The notes under the pieces are model-generated. The model worked only from the letters and a program-made list of their open reading frames with translations, was not told the DNA's origin and ran no database searches. Source: Mycobacterium gordonae (GTDB lineage: Bacteria; Actinomycetota; Actinomycetes; Mycobacteriales; Mycobacteriaceae). Taken from it: a stretch of 64,000 bases of DNA. The stretch's first letter is position 1. Each line of letters starts with the position of its first letter. Of the stretch, positions 21,099 to 30,354 are shown piece by piece. A program made the translations under genes and the position numbers. The DNA lies in assembly GCF_017086405.1 (NCBI RefSeq), contig NZ_CP070973.1, forward strand, positions 2,356,001-2,420,000. Direction: 5' to 3'.

Positions 21099-22187
21099 CT
21101 AGATCGCTTTTGCCTCAATGACGACAAATGGCGATGCTGTTTTAACCACCCGCGTCATCTGAAAGCCTGAACGCGCCAACAGGCACTCGTACTCGGCAGT
21201 GGTGCGTTCGCGGGCAGAGCCAAGGATCAACATTTCTAGGTCCAACCACTTGCTCAGGGAGTCGCGACTGTGCGCGGGGATTACTTGCTCGACGATCAAG
21301 ACTTTCTTCCCAGCGCCGGCCGCGAGGCGCACGTTGCCAAGGATCCGCAACGCGTCGTCATCGGGCCAATCGTGAATGATGAGCTTTAATACGTAAGCGT
21401 CGCCACCGCGGGGCAAGTCTTGGTTGAAGAATGATCCCTCTGCGATTTGTGTTCGTTCAAGTACGGAGTGTTGAGACAGGACTACGGGCGCACCAGCGAC
21501 GACCTGCGGCTGGTCAAACAGGATGCCGCGGGCATTTGGCGTCGCGGCCAAGATCGCGGCGAGAAGTCGACCGTGTCCGCCACCGACGTCGACCACGGTC
21601 GCAAACTCACTGAAGTCGTAGGCATCCACCACAGCTGTGACGGTCAGTTCGGACGTGCTGGTCATGGCGCGGTTGAAAATGGCGGCCAATTCCGGTTCAT
21701 CAGCCAGATAGTCGAAGAACGCCTTGCCGCGTAATTCCTCAACCACACCGTGGCCGCTGCGGATTGCGTGGGTGAGCAAGCTCCAATGCTCGCGTTCCTG
21801 TGACGCGCCGACCCACCTGGCCATCGCGGCCACCGACGGCCTTGCGTCACTACGAAGCGCATTTGCGAGCGGGGTCAAGGCATAACGGCCGTCGCGTTGC
21901 TGCCGAAATATGTCGCGTCCGATTAGCGCCCTGAGGAGTCGACCGACGGCGTCGGTGTCGGCGCCTACCGCGGCAGCCAGCTCTTCAACCGACAGGGGAC
22001 CCTCCGCCAACGCGTCGGCGATACCGAGGTCAGCGGCGGTGGCGATCGCTTGCGCTGACCATGCCGCCAGAACCATCTCCAGCATCGCCGCCGGAGGGGG
22101 AATCACTCGTTGGCGGAGGAGAGCGAGGTGGTGTCGCGCAGCTTCGCCGATCTCAAACAGAACTGAAGAAATCTTCACTTTAATCAT
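21099..22187 (-). CDS. O-methyltransferase with dimerisation domain (COMT/hydroxyneurosporene type)
   Basis: About 362 residues. The N-terminal winged-helix dimerisation domain (about 30-120; AAWSAQAIATAADLGIADAL) is followed by a class I SAM fold: motif I VVDVGGGHGRLLAAIL, the acidic loop ILFDQPQV, and the catalytic His in KLIIHDWPDDDAL. The family methylates phenolic or other hydroxyl groups, which would fit aromatic metabolism in this window. I start at ATG 22187, but no ribosome site is visible there, and a perfect-arm palindrome (TGAAGA-AA-TCTTCA, 22164-22177) covers codons 4-8. A later start such as the GTG about 84 bases in would leave that palindrome as a true operator. The longer frame to 22385 looks spurious. 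Confidence 0.82.
   Translation of the reverse strand: MIKVKISSVLFEIGEAARHHLALLRQRVIPPPAAMLEMVLAAWSAQAIATAADLGIADALAEGPLSVEELAAAVGADTDAVGRLLRALIGRDIFRQQRDGRYALTPLANALRSDARPSVAAMARWVGASQEREHWSLLTHAIRSGHGVVEELRGKAFFDYLADEPELAAIFNRAMTSTSELTVTAVVDAYDFSEFATVVDVGGGHGRLLAAILAATPNARGILFDQPQVVAGAPVVLSQHSVLERTQIAEGSFFNQDLPRGGDAYVLKLIIHDWPDDDALRILGNVRLAAGAGKKVLIVEQVIPAHSRDSLSKWLDLEMLILGSARERTTAEYECLLARSGFQMTRVVKTASPFVVIEAKAI
22164..22177. promoter_or_regulatory. perfect-arm palindrome at the 5' end of the O-methyltransferase gene
   Basis: TGAAGAAATCTTCA: both 6-base arms match exactly. It overlaps the first codons of the ATG-22187 reading, where a repressor would block elongation or, if translation starts later, initiation. 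Confidence 0.5.
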
Positions 22188-22434
22188 GAGGACAGCATGG
22201 CAGACCGAGTGAAGTTCGTGCCAGTCCCGATATCGGCCGCGAGCCGGGGTGGCGGCTCTGTGGCACTTCGCCCACTCCTTGGGCGATTTTGGTGCGACCT
22301 GACCAGCGATAACGCAAAAGCGCGACGATTGCGCCAGGCCGGCGAGGTAGGGGGCGAGATCGCTTCCGCCGGACCGCGGCAACATCGCCCCCGACGCCAG
22401 GGCCCTCGAAGTGCCTGTAGGGGGCCGGTCTTGC

Positions 22435-22448
22435 TGAAGATATTTTCA
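22435..22448. promoter_or_regulatory. palindrome 14-mer upstream of a PE_PGRS gene
   Basis: TGAAGATATTTTCA, 104 bases before the ATG at 22539 and one arm mismatch from TGAAGATATCTTCA. It lies in the divergent region between the O-methyltransferase and the PE_PGRS gene and could serve both. Confidence 0.5.
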
Positions 22449-22538
22449 AAAACATAGCTGAATTTTTCCTCGTATGTGACAATTGCATCAACCAAGCGAT
22501 GGTCGCGACGCGGCGCCGTCTGACAGAGAGGACCGACG

Positions 22539-25151
22539 ATGTCATACGTGATGGTGACACCGGAGTTGATGAGCACTGCGGTAGCCGACCTGGGGAACGT
22601 CGGATCGGTGGTCCGCGCTGCCAACGCCGCCGTGGTAGGCCCGACGACAGCCATCGCGGCTGCCGCTGAGGACGAGGTTTCGGCTGCCATCGCAGCCCTG
22701 TTCTCCAGCCAAGCACAGCAATATCAAGCGTTGAGCGCGCAAGCGGAGGTTTTCCATCAGGAGTTCGTCTCCGCGCTCAGAGCCGGCGTCAGCGCCTACT
22801 CCAGCGCCGAGGCCGTCAACGCCTCTCCGCTGCAGCAGTTTCTCAGCAGCGTAAACGCAGCTTCGACGGCGATCAGCGGTCGACCGCTGATTGGCAATGG
22901 CGCCGACGCCGCACCGGGAAGCGGGCGCGATGGCGCGGCTGGGGGTTGGCTCATCGGCAACGGCGGAGCGGGTGGATCAGGGGCGACCGGGGCCGCCGGC
23001 GGAAACGGCGGAGCCGCGGGCCTCATTGGGAACGGCGGGGCCGGCGGAGCGGGCGGTAGGGGCGATTCGTCTGTCCTAGTGGGTGGGGCGGGCGGACACG
23101 GCGGCGCCGGAGGCTGGTTGTGGGGCACGGGTGGCGCGGGTGGCGCGGGTGGGGCCAGCAGCTCTTCGTCGTTCGCTACCGGTGGGACGGGCGGTACCGG
23201 CGGCGCCGGCGGATTGTTCGGCGCTGGCGGCGTTGGTGGGTCTGGTGGACATGGACGAGAGGCCGGAGGAGCCGGGGGAGACGGGGGAGCCGGCGGGCTG
23301 TTCAGCGGGTTGGTCGGCGCCGGTGGTGGAGCGGGCGGTGTCGGCGGCGAAGCTCAGTCCGGCGTTGGTGGAGTCGGGGGGGCCGGTGGCGATGGCGGTT
23401 TGTTTGCGGGTGCCGGCGGGTCCGGCGGGATGGGCGGTGCCAGTAACGGCAACCAAGGAGGTGCCGGCGGGGCGGGCGGCAACGGCGGTGGGTTGTTCGG
23501 CAACGGAGGAACTGGCGGCAACGGCGGCGCAGGAGCGGATACCAGCGTAGGTGGCGGTGTGGCAGGTGCGGGAGGTGCTGGGGGCAATGGCGGTTTCGTA
23601 GTCGGCAACGGTGGCGCCGGCGGCGTCGGTGGGTTTGGATCCAGTATTGGTGGGGCTGGGGGCACGGGGGGCTATGCGGGTTTAGTGGGTAATGGCGGGA
23701 TTGGCGGAGACGGCGGAATCAGCTTCACCGGTTCGGGTGGTGGCGGCGGGAACGGCGGCAAGGCCGGCCTGATCCTGGGCAACGGCGGATCAGGTGGACA
23801 AGGCGGCGTCAGCGCCACCGTGGCCGGTGGCGCCGGAGGTAATGGCGGCGCTGGCGTGCTGATCGGCAACGGCGGCAACGCCGGTATTGGCGGACTCGGC
23901 ACCACCGTCGGCAGCAACGGCATCGGCGGCGCCGCCGGCGTGGTGCTCGGTCGTGACGGGTTCAACGCGGGACCGAGCAACTCCACTTGGCATGTCCTTC
24001 AACAGAATGCGATTTCTGTGATAAATGCGCCTTTTGAGAGCCTGAGCGGGCGGCCGTTGATCGGAAACGGTACGCCCGCGGCGCCGGGTAGCGGAGCTGA
24101 TGGCACACCCGGAGGCTGGCTACTCGGTGACGGAGGGGCCGGCGGCAGCGGCGCGGCGGAGCAGCATGGCGGTCACGGCGGGGCTGCAGGTTTGTGGGGC
24201 ACGGGCGGCACCGGCGGCACCGGCGGCAGTGGGACTGGCGGGGGAACTGCCGGCGGCGGCGGGGGTGCTGGCGGTTGGGTGGCTGGCAACGGCGGAGCCG
24301 GCGGTACGGGCGGATTTGCTCAGAGCCTCGGTGGAATCGGTGGGGCCGGCGGGGCAGGTGGGGCAGGCGGGTTGTGGGGCGCGGGTGGTGACGGCGGCGC
24401 TGGGGGCCCAGGGCAGTTCGGCGGCACCGGCGGGTCCGGGGGGTCGGGGGGCCTGCTCGGCGGGCTCATTGGTGCCGGTGGCGGCAACGGCGGTGCCGGC
24501 GGAACCGGGGCGAACAACGGTACCGGAGGAGACGGTGGTGCCGGTGGCAATGGCGGTACGTTCGCCGGCGCCGGGGGCACCGGCGGCACCGGCGGACATA
24601 GCCGCTCCGGGACGGGCGGCGCCGGTGGTGCCGGCGGCCATGCTGGCGCGTGGCTGGGCACCGGCGGCGCCGGCGGCAGCGGCGGCAGCAGCACCGTCGG
24701 CGGTGGCGTGGGCGGAGTGGGCGGCGCTGCAGGCGCCCTGTTCGGCGACGGCGGCACCGGCGGCGGCGGTGGCGCCGGTGTCATACAGTTTGTAGGCAGC
24801 GGGCAAGGTGGCAGCGGCGGATCCGGAGGTGCCGCCGGCATCTTCGGCTGCGGCGGCGGTGGCGGCGCCGGTCAATCAAGTCTCGGGGTGGCAGCATCCG
24901 GCGGCAATGGTGGGGACGGCGGCACGGCCGGCTTCCTGTTGGGCAACGGCGGCTCCGGCGGAGCCGGCGGCGAAGCCAGATCTCTGCCCGGGTTGAAGGG
25001 TGGCGTCGGAGGTAATGGCGGCAATGCGGTGTTGGTCGGCAACGGTGGCAACGGCGGCAACGGCGGAACCGGCACGATCTCTGGCGACCCAGGAACCGGC
25101 GGAAACGGGGGAAGCCTGGCCGGCGAGCAGGGCATCGACGGGCAACCCTAA
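22539..25151 (+). CDS. PE_PGRS protein with a duplicated GRPLI linker
   Basis: An 870-residue protein. The PE domain ([19 protein letters not shown]...; [12 protein letters not shown]) is followed by [17 protein letters not shown] and a PGRS. In the middle, [19 protein letters not shown] then [17 protein letters not shown] repeats the linker region, followed by a second PGRS ending [14 protein letters not shown]. The minus-strand gene at 9418 has the same two-linker design. The ATG is preceded by AGAGAGGACC. PGRS-like Gly codons continue in frame for a short way after the TAA. Confidence 0.93.
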   Translation: MSYVMVTPELMSTAVADLGNVGSVVRAANAAVVGPTTAIAAAAEDEVSAAIAALFSSQAQQYQALSAQAEVFHQEFVSALRAGVSAYSSAEAVNASPLQQFLSSVNAASTAISGRPLIGNGADAAPGSGRDGAAGGWLIGNGGAGGSGATGAAGGNGGAAGLIGNGGAGGAGGRGDSSVLVGGAGGHGGAGGWLWGTGGAGGAGGASSSSSFATGGTGGTGGAGGLFGAGGVGGSGGHGREAGGAGGDGGAGGLFSGLVGAGGGAGGVGGEAQSGVGGVGGAGGDGGLFAGAGGSGGMGGASNGNQGGAGGAGGNGGGLFGNGGTGGNGGAGADTSVGGGVAGAGGAGGNGGFVVGNGGAGGVGGFGSSIGGAGGTGGYAGLVGNGGIGGDGGISFTGSGGGGGNGGKAGLILGNGGSGGQGGVSATVAGGAGGNGGAGVLIGNGGNAGIGGLGTTVGSNGIGGAAGVVLGRDGFNAGPSNSTWHVLQQNAISVINAPFESLSGRPLIGNGTPAAPGSGADGTPGGWLLGDGGAGGSGAAEQHGGHGGAAGLWGTGGTGGTGGSGTGGGTAGGGGGAGGWVAGNGGAGGTGGFAQSLGGIGGAGGAGGAGGLWGAGGDGGAGGPGQFGGTGGSGGSGGLLGGLIGAGGGNGGAGGTGANNGTGGDGGAGGNGGTFAGAGGTGGTGGHSRSGTGGAGGAGGHAGAWLGTGGAGGSGGSSTVGGGVGGVGGAAGALFGDGGTGGGGGAGVIQFVGSGQGGSGGSGGAAGIFGCGGGGGAGQSSLGVAASGGNGGDGGTAGFLLGNGGSGGAGGEARSLPGLKGGVGGNGGNAVLVGNGGNGGNGGTGTISGDPGTGGNGGSLAGEQGIDGQP

Positions 25152-25478
25152 ACGTCCGTAGCCGGGCCGTCTGTTGACCAGCCCGTAGGCACGCTTGCCG
25201 GCGGCGTTGGCGCCCAAGGCGGGTCGGGTGGCAAATCCCGGCAACGGGCGGCGCCGTGGCCGGCGCCGGCGGCGCCAATAAGCGTCCGGGCTGCACCCCG
25301 GTGGGCTGCGTACGAGCAGGTGCTCGTCGATTCGGCCGACGGCAACGCACAGGCCCGCATTCCGGCGATCGCGCGTTGCTCACGCGAATCCCTCGACGCA
25401 GTGTTGTCGAGGGCGGATCCACACAGAATGACATTCACGTTGACGAACCCGTCGATTCGGTCACCGGGGACTGCCCTG

Positions 25479-25491
25479 GGTTTGGTTGACA
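25479..25491 (+). repeat. left terminal inverted repeat of an IS3-type element
   Basis: GGTTTGGTTGACA, exactly complementary to 29640-29652 and 34 bases before an IS3 orfA fragment. The pair marks the outer ends of one element. Confidence 0.65.
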
Positions 25492-25524
25492 TCTGATCTG
25501 TGAGGACTGGCCCTCGCTGGAAGG

Positions 25525-25734
25525 ATGTCGACCGTGCCCAAGCCGTATTCGAAGGAGTTCCGTGACGATGTTGTGGCGGTCGCCCGTAAGGGGCAGGCTC
25601 CGTTGAACCAGATCGCCAAGGACTTCGGGATCTCCGAGGTTTGTCTGCGCCATTGGCTTAAGACGGCCGATATCGCCGAGGGGCACCGGCCCGGTCTGAC
25701 CGACGCCGACCGTGCTGAGCTGCGCGAGGCTTGA
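25525..25734 (+). pseudogene. IS3-family transposase OrfA, truncated
   Basis: The 69 residues match the N-terminal helix-turn-helix part of IS3 OrfA proteins: KPYSKEFRDDVVAVARKG, then IAKDFGISEVCLRHWLKTADI and the ELREA start of the leucine zipper. A stop follows where the family normally continues for about 30 more residues. No orfB core follows; an OrfB C-terminus appears only at 29471. Confidence 0.8.
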
Positions 25735-25834
25735 TATGTCCACGGCAGCTTAGTTGGGGGCGAGAGCCCGGACCTGGAGTGACTTTATAGAAGCCTGCTG
25801 AGCCGTAAACTCGCAATGAGTTTGTCCGCCCGGG

Positions 25835-26410
25835 CAGAGCGATCTGACACGCACGAAAGCTCTCGCACTGCTACGCACACGCGTGGACACCGCCCAGCCA
25901 AGCCTTGAGGTGCGCCATGTGTTCTGCGAGATGACTAGCGAACTCCGCCCAGGCTACTCAGCGCATCAACGCGCTCGCTGCGAGCATCAAAGAGCACGTC
26001 AGCCCTCTAGCGCCTAACCTGGTGGCGATCTACCGGGGATCAGCTACAACTCCGCGGCGGTACTCCTGGCCGAAATGGGTGACATCACCCGCTTTTCGAC
26101 TCCGCCAGACTTGCCCGCTACACCGGCTGGACTCCCATTCCGGTCTACGCCTCCGATCACGAACGTCATCGGCTGCACCGCGGCAAAACCGTCGCCTCAA
26201 CAGCGTTCTCTACACGGCCGCGATCGTGCAGAAGCGGTTCAACCGCTCCGCCCGAGCACTCCTTACTCGCCACGAGTCGCCAGAGGCATCTGCGGCGCCC
26301 GTCGCATCCTCAAACGACACCGCGTCGACGTCATACACCGGACGATGCAACGAGACCAAGCTTCATGGCAACACCCGATCACCACATACCAGCCGGCCGA
26401 ATTGACATAG
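25835..26410 (+). pseudogene. IS110-family transposase remnant with frameshifts
   Basis: Read across three frames, the plus strand gives the C-terminal domain of an IS110/IS1111 transposase: ATQRINALAASIKEHVSPLAPNL (about 25956-26025), LLAEMGDITRF, YTGWTPIPVY, NRRLNSVLYTAAIVQKRF, and a tail RRILKRHRVDVIHRTMQRD to the TGA near 26408. Several frameshifts interrupt it. It cannot encode an active enzyme. Confidence 0.65.
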
Positions 26411-26738
26411 AAGCATCAATGGGCTTCTGCGGCAGTATTTCCCGGAAGGGAACCGATTTATTCCAACACACCGCAGCCGACTTGGCTGCCGTTGCTAACA
26501 GCTCAACACTCGACCCCGCAAAACCCTCGAGTGGGACACCCCAGCAGAACGGCTAGTGCCGCTTTCTGAGTGCCCACCTGCCAGAGGCCGAGCTGTTCTG
26601 TTTGATGGTTTCCTCGAATCTGATCATTTATTCATCTAGTATGCGGAAGAGTGCATGCTCGTGCGCGGGGCGCAGCCTGAGTAGGCCGTTGAGGCGCCGC
26701 ATGCGGGTTGGTGTTGATCAAGCTTGGAGGGCGAGATA

Positions 26739-26909
26739 GTGACGTTTGCGGTGGCGGCGCCTGCGTTGATCAGTGCTGCGATGGGTGAACTGGCCAGCCT
26801 TGGGGTACGGGTCGAGTCCGCCGATACGGCGGCGGCTGCAACGACAGGCTTGATGGCTGCCGGTACCGATGAGGTGTCGGCGGCGGTCGCTGCGTTCTTC
26901 GGTGCTTGG
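26739..26909 (+). pseudogene. PE domain fragment cut by an IS110 fragment
   Basis: The GTG at 26739 follows GGAGGGCGAG and opens a good PE domain ([39 protein letters not shown]). After 57 codons the frame runs into antisense IS110 sequence at about 26910, leaving 40 residues of the PE fold missing. Upstream, TGATCATTTATTCA (26621-26634) resembles the shared operator. Confidence 0.7.
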
Positions 26910-27363
26910 CTGTGCGACAGTGCTTTACGCGCATCAATGCCGAGTTCAATCGTATGCAGAAGTGCGGTCAGCGCGTTGATCGCACCGGTAGGCTCAGCGA
27001 CCATCTCCTCGCGGGCGACCGTCAGACCGCAGAGCACGACCCGATGGTCGGTCGCCCGCGGCCAACGTAACCGCGAAGTATCAACGGCCAGCACCGAGCG
27101 TGCGATGCGGACCGCGTCCAGCGCATCGACTTGCCGACACCGCGACGTTCGACTGCCGGCATCACCGACGGTTTCGGCCACGAGCAAACCGGCGAAGGCC
27201 AGCCGGTTCGCCAAACCCGCCCCGTAGGACCCCACACCCTTGATGACAACCAGCGCCGATTGGCCGTCGACCTTGCGGGTGATCCAGGTCAATGCGCGAC
27301 CAAGCCCGTCCCGCGAGTTGGGGAACACCGCTTCATCGATCACCCTGCCAGTGCCCTGATCAA
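26910..27363 (-). pseudogene. IS110-family transposase fragment inserted in a PE gene
   Basis: The minus strand is open for about 151 codons and gives the N-terminal DEDD domain of an IS110 transposase: [49 protein letters not shown] and TGAINALTALLHTIELG. The Glu expected in VEGxGSYG is Lys here, so a catalytic acid is lost. Both protein ends are missing. Its lower boundary joins the PE fragment, and the upper one lies about 25 bases before the next PE_PGRS start. Confidence 0.75.
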
Positions 27364-27388
27364 TACAATCTTCGAAGTAAGGAAACCA

Positions 27389-29470
27389 ATGTCGTATGTC
27401 GTGGCGTCTCCGCAAATGTTGGCAATGGCTGCTTCAGATGTAGAAAACACTGGTTTCGCATTACAGACGGCTGTGGCGTTGGCGGCGAACTCGACGATGA
27501 GGATTGCGGCCGCGGGCACCGATGAGGTGTCGGCGGCTATTGCGCTATTGTTCAGTGCGCAGGGCCAAGAGTTTCAAGCGCTGAGCGCTCGGGCTACAGC
27601 ATTTCACGACCACTTTGTGCACGTCTTGACGGGCTGCTCGGGGTCGTATGCGGCCACCGAGGCCGCCAGCGCCGCGCAATTGCTGCCTCTGCAGACAGTG
27701 GATCAGGAGCTGCTCGGTGCGATCAATGCGCCTACCCTGGGTCTGTTCGGGCGCCCATTAATCGGCAACGGCGCCAACGGGGCGCCGGGCACCGGAGCAA
27801 ACGGTGCACCAGGCGGGTTCTTGATCGGCAACGGCGGTGCCGGCGGGTCGGGCGCTCCCGGCGGTAGCGGGGGTAACGGCGGTAATGGCGGGCTATTCGG
27901 CTCCGGGGGTGCGGGCGGCAGCGGCGGCAGGGGCGGCAACGGTATGGCCCCAGGGCGCGGCGGCGCTGGCGGCGCCGGCGGATTGTTCGGCGCCGGCGGC
28001 GCCGGCGGCGCCGGCGGTACCGGCGAATTCAGCGGTGACGCCGGAGCTGTTGGTGGTGTTGGTGGTGCTGGCGGTGTGTTCTACGGCGCTGGCGGCGTAG
28101 GCGGCGTAGGAGGAAACGGTGGTAGCGGCAACAGCGATGGCGGGGCGGGCGGGCACGGCGGCTCAGGTGGGCTATTCGGCAACGGCGGCAATGGCGGCGC
28201 CGGCGGCGCCACCATGGGCTCTGTTGGCGCAAGCACCGGCGGCACCGGTGGGACCGGCGGCAACGCCGGCATGCTCCTGGGCAACGGCGGCGACGGCGGA
28301 CTCGGCGGCCTGGGCGGCGGCCAGGTCGGCACCAACGGCGGCGCGGGCGGCGCCGGTGGCAACGCCGGCGTCTTCTTCGGCAATGGCGGTAATGGCGGCG
28401 CCGGCGGCGCAATCGCGCATGTCGGCGCCGCCGCGCCCACCGGAGGGGTAGGTGGCGCCGGCGGCAACGGCGCCTTTCTCTTCGGCGCTGGCGGCCTTGG
28501 CGGTAACGGCGGTGCCTGCTTGGCCGGTGTGGGTCCAAACGTCAGCGGATCGGGCGGGGCCGGCGGCACCGGCGGCAATGGCGGCATCCTCTTCGGCAAT
28601 GGCGGTGCTGGTGGCAGCGGCGGCGGCACTGAGGGGGGCGGCAGCCAGGACACCGGCGGGGCAGGCGGGGCAGGCGGCAACGCGGGCATCTTGTTCGGCA
28701 ACGGCGGTGCAGGTGGTAACGGTGGCGGCTTTGACGGCGCCCTTGGCAACGCCGGCAATGCCGGCGATGGCGGCAACGCCGGCGCCTTCTTCGGCACCGG
28801 CGGCAGTGGGGGCAGTGGCGGCTACGGTGGCGGCGCGGACAGTGTCGCAGGTAAGGGCGGCAACGGCGGCGCCGGCGGCACCTTCTTCGGCGCCGGTGGC
28901 GCCGGCGGAGTCGGCGGCGGCAACGGCTTGACCCCGGGGGTCGGCGGGAACGGCGGCAACGGCGGCTTTCTGTTCGGCGCCGGCGGCGCCGGCGGGAACG
29001 GCGGCTTTAGCACCGGGGGCGGCGTAGGCCCCGACGGCGGGGCGGGTGGCACCGGTGGAAACGGTGGCACTCTCGGCGGCGCTGGCGGCGTCGGCGGCGC
29101 CGGCGGCGCCGGGTATACGGGCGGTGTCGGCGGGGACGGCGGGAACGGCGGAATGCTCATCGGCGCTGGCGGCGCCGGCGGCGCCGGCGGCTTTGGCGGG
29201 GGTGGCGGTGGGCTCGGCGGGCGGGGAGGCGACGCCGGCGCCCTATTCGGTTCCGGCGGCGCCGGTGGCACCGGCGGGGACAGCAATAACAACGGTGGGA
29301 ACGGCGGCGACGGCGGTCGCGCTCGCCTGATCGGCGATGGCGGGAATGGTGGGAATGGCGGAAGTAGCCCGTTCTACAACGGCCAGGGAGGCGAGGGCGG
29401 CGCCGGCGGCGAGCTGCTCGGGCAGGACGGGATCCCCGGGTTGCCACAATGGGTTCGGATGTCTAACTAG
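27389..29470 (+). CDS. PE_PGRS protein inside the IS3-type ends
   Basis: A 693-residue protein. The ATG at 27389 follows AAGGAAACCA; the longer open frame to 27131 runs through antisense transposase DNA and is not used. The PE domain ([32 protein letters not shown]) leads to [18 protein letters not shown] and a PGRS ending [17 protein letters not shown], a non-PGRS C-terminal tail. It lies between the inverted repeats at 25479 and 29640, so it could in principle have been carried or captured by the element. No promoter of the shared family is visible. Confidence 0.92.
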   Translation: MSYVVASPQMLAMAASDVENTGFALQTAVALAANSTMRIAAAGTDEVSAAIALLFSAQGQEFQALSARATAFHDHFVHVLTGCSGSYAATEAASAAQLLPLQTVDQELLGAINAPTLGLFGRPLIGNGANGAPGTGANGAPGGFLIGNGGAGGSGAPGGSGGNGGNGGLFGSGGAGGSGGRGGNGMAPGRGGAGGAGGLFGAGGAGGAGGTGEFSGDAGAVGGVGGAGGVFYGAGGVGGVGGNGGSGNSDGGAGGHGGSGGLFGNGGNGGAGGATMGSVGASTGGTGGTGGNAGMLLGNGGDGGLGGLGGGQVGTNGGAGGAGGNAGVFFGNGGNGGAGGAIAHVGAAAPTGGVGGAGGNGAFLFGAGGLGGNGGACLAGVGPNVSGSGGAGGTGGNGGILFGNGGAGGSGGGTEGGGSQDTGGAGGAGGNAGILFGNGGAGGNGGGFDGALGNAGNAGDGGNAGAFFGTGGSGGSGGYGGGADSVAGKGGNGGAGGTFFGAGGAGGVGGGNGLTPGVGGNGGNGGFLFGAGGAGGNGGFSTGGGVGPDGGAGGTGGNGGTLGGAGGVGGAGGAGYTGGVGGDGGNGGMLIGAGGAGGAGGFGGGGGGLGGRGGDAGALFGSGGAGGTGGDSNNNGGNGGDGGRARLIGDGGNGGNGGSSPFYNGQGGEGGAGGELLGQDGIPGLPQWVRMSN

Positions 29471-29622
29471 ACACCCGCCGCTGGGACACCCACCAAAACC
29501 TCCGGTTGGCGATTGTGTCCTGGATCGAAACCAAATACCACGGTCGACGCCACCAACGGACCCTCGGCCGGCTCACCCCCGTCGAGTTTCAGATGATCTA
29601 CACGGCTGCACACGCGGCTTAA
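29471..29622 (+). pseudogene. IS3-family transposase OrfB, C-terminal fragment
   Basis: The frame that overlaps the PE_PGRS stop reads [20 protein letters not shown], then RRHQRTLGRLTPVEFQMIY, then TAA at 29620-29622. This is the conserved end of IS3 OrfB integrases. The catalytic DDE part is missing. The matching inverted repeat follows 18 bases later. Confidence 0.78.
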
Positions 29623-29639
29623 CCACTGCAAACCCCGGC

Positions 29640-29652
29640 TGTCAACCAAACC
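29640..29652 (-). repeat. right terminal inverted repeat of the IS3-type element
   Basis: TGTCAACCAAACC, the exact complement of 25479-25491, placed where an IS3 right end should be relative to the OrfB stop. Confidence 0.65.
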
Positions 29653-29691
29653 GGGGGCAAACCGCCGGCTCAGCTCGGCGATACTATTTCG

Positions 29692-29860
29692 ATCTCCAAA
29701 ACCCGCAATGTTGTCCTCGGAGTCCGCTGCCGTGACTGTCCCTTAGCGGCACGTTGCAAGACCGCCGCTGATGGCCGCAAATTGACGTTGGGCCATCATG
29801 ATTCGGTGCTCGCAGCCGCCCGCCTGCAACCTCAGACCCACTGGACTGCGGTCGGTGTTC
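29692..29860 (+). pseudogene. IS1182-like transposase remnant
   Basis: One open stretch reads VVLGVRCRDCPLAARCKTAADGR, then KLTLGHHDSVLAAARLQ. The C-x2-C-P-L-x3-C spacing and following Gly-Arg-x-Leu are typical of the late zinc-like region of IS1182/IS4-type transposases. The rest of the gene is absent. Confidence 0.5.
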
Positions 29861-30263
29861 AAGGAGCTTCGGCGCGCGCCCACACCAGAGTCGCTCGTAT
29901 GGTCACCTCGCCGGCTGGTACGTCGGCTAGCAGAGTGAGCCGATCGCCGTCGAGGGTGCCGCGGCGCAGCTGGGTTGTATGGAGCCAGTGCGGTAACAAC
30001 GAGACCGCCACGTCGTGGTGGATGACATCCTCTTCGACCCGGTAGGGGCCTCCGTAAGCGAGGTAGTCCTGTGTGTCGGCCGATGACGAGCTGGCGCGGC
30101 TTCGCTCACGCCGCATGATTTGCGCCGACATGTATCGGTCGTGCGTATACACGATCAGACCGACGGCGTCAGCGCCCATTGGATAAATAGGTGCGTCATC
30201 GCGGGTGCTCTGAACCGTGTACGAGACCAGTTGCCAGGCACCGACAATTCTCTTGCTGAGCAT
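29859..30263 (-). CDS. lipocalin-like domain protein
   Basis: A 134-residue protein matching the small lipocalin-like family found in actinobacteria: IVGAWQLVSYTV at the N-terminus, PMGADAVGLIVYTHDRYMSAQIM, YLAYGGPYRVEEDVIHHDVAVSL and a C-terminal DGDRLTLLA. Such proteins form a beta-barrel that binds small hydrophobic molecules and often sit beside catabolic enzymes. It is the third gene of a minus-strand set with the alpha/beta hydrolase (92-base gap) and the MFS exporter, so a ligand-carrier or isomerase-like role is plausible. No signal peptide. Confidence 0.8.
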   Translation of the reverse strand: MLSKRIVGAWQLVSYTVQSTRDDAPIYPMGADAVGLIVYTHDRYMSAQIMRRERSRASSSSADTQDYLAYGGPYRVEEDVIHHDVAVSLLPHWLHTTQLRRGTLDGDRLTLLADVPAGEVTIRATLVWARAEAP

Positions 30264-30354
30264 TAGCCACCCTTAGATGTAGCGTTGAATGTCGGCGAAG
30301 TGTGACCGGGACTTGCGGTGGCGGTGGCCCCTCCGGCCAGCACGTCGGTCGACG

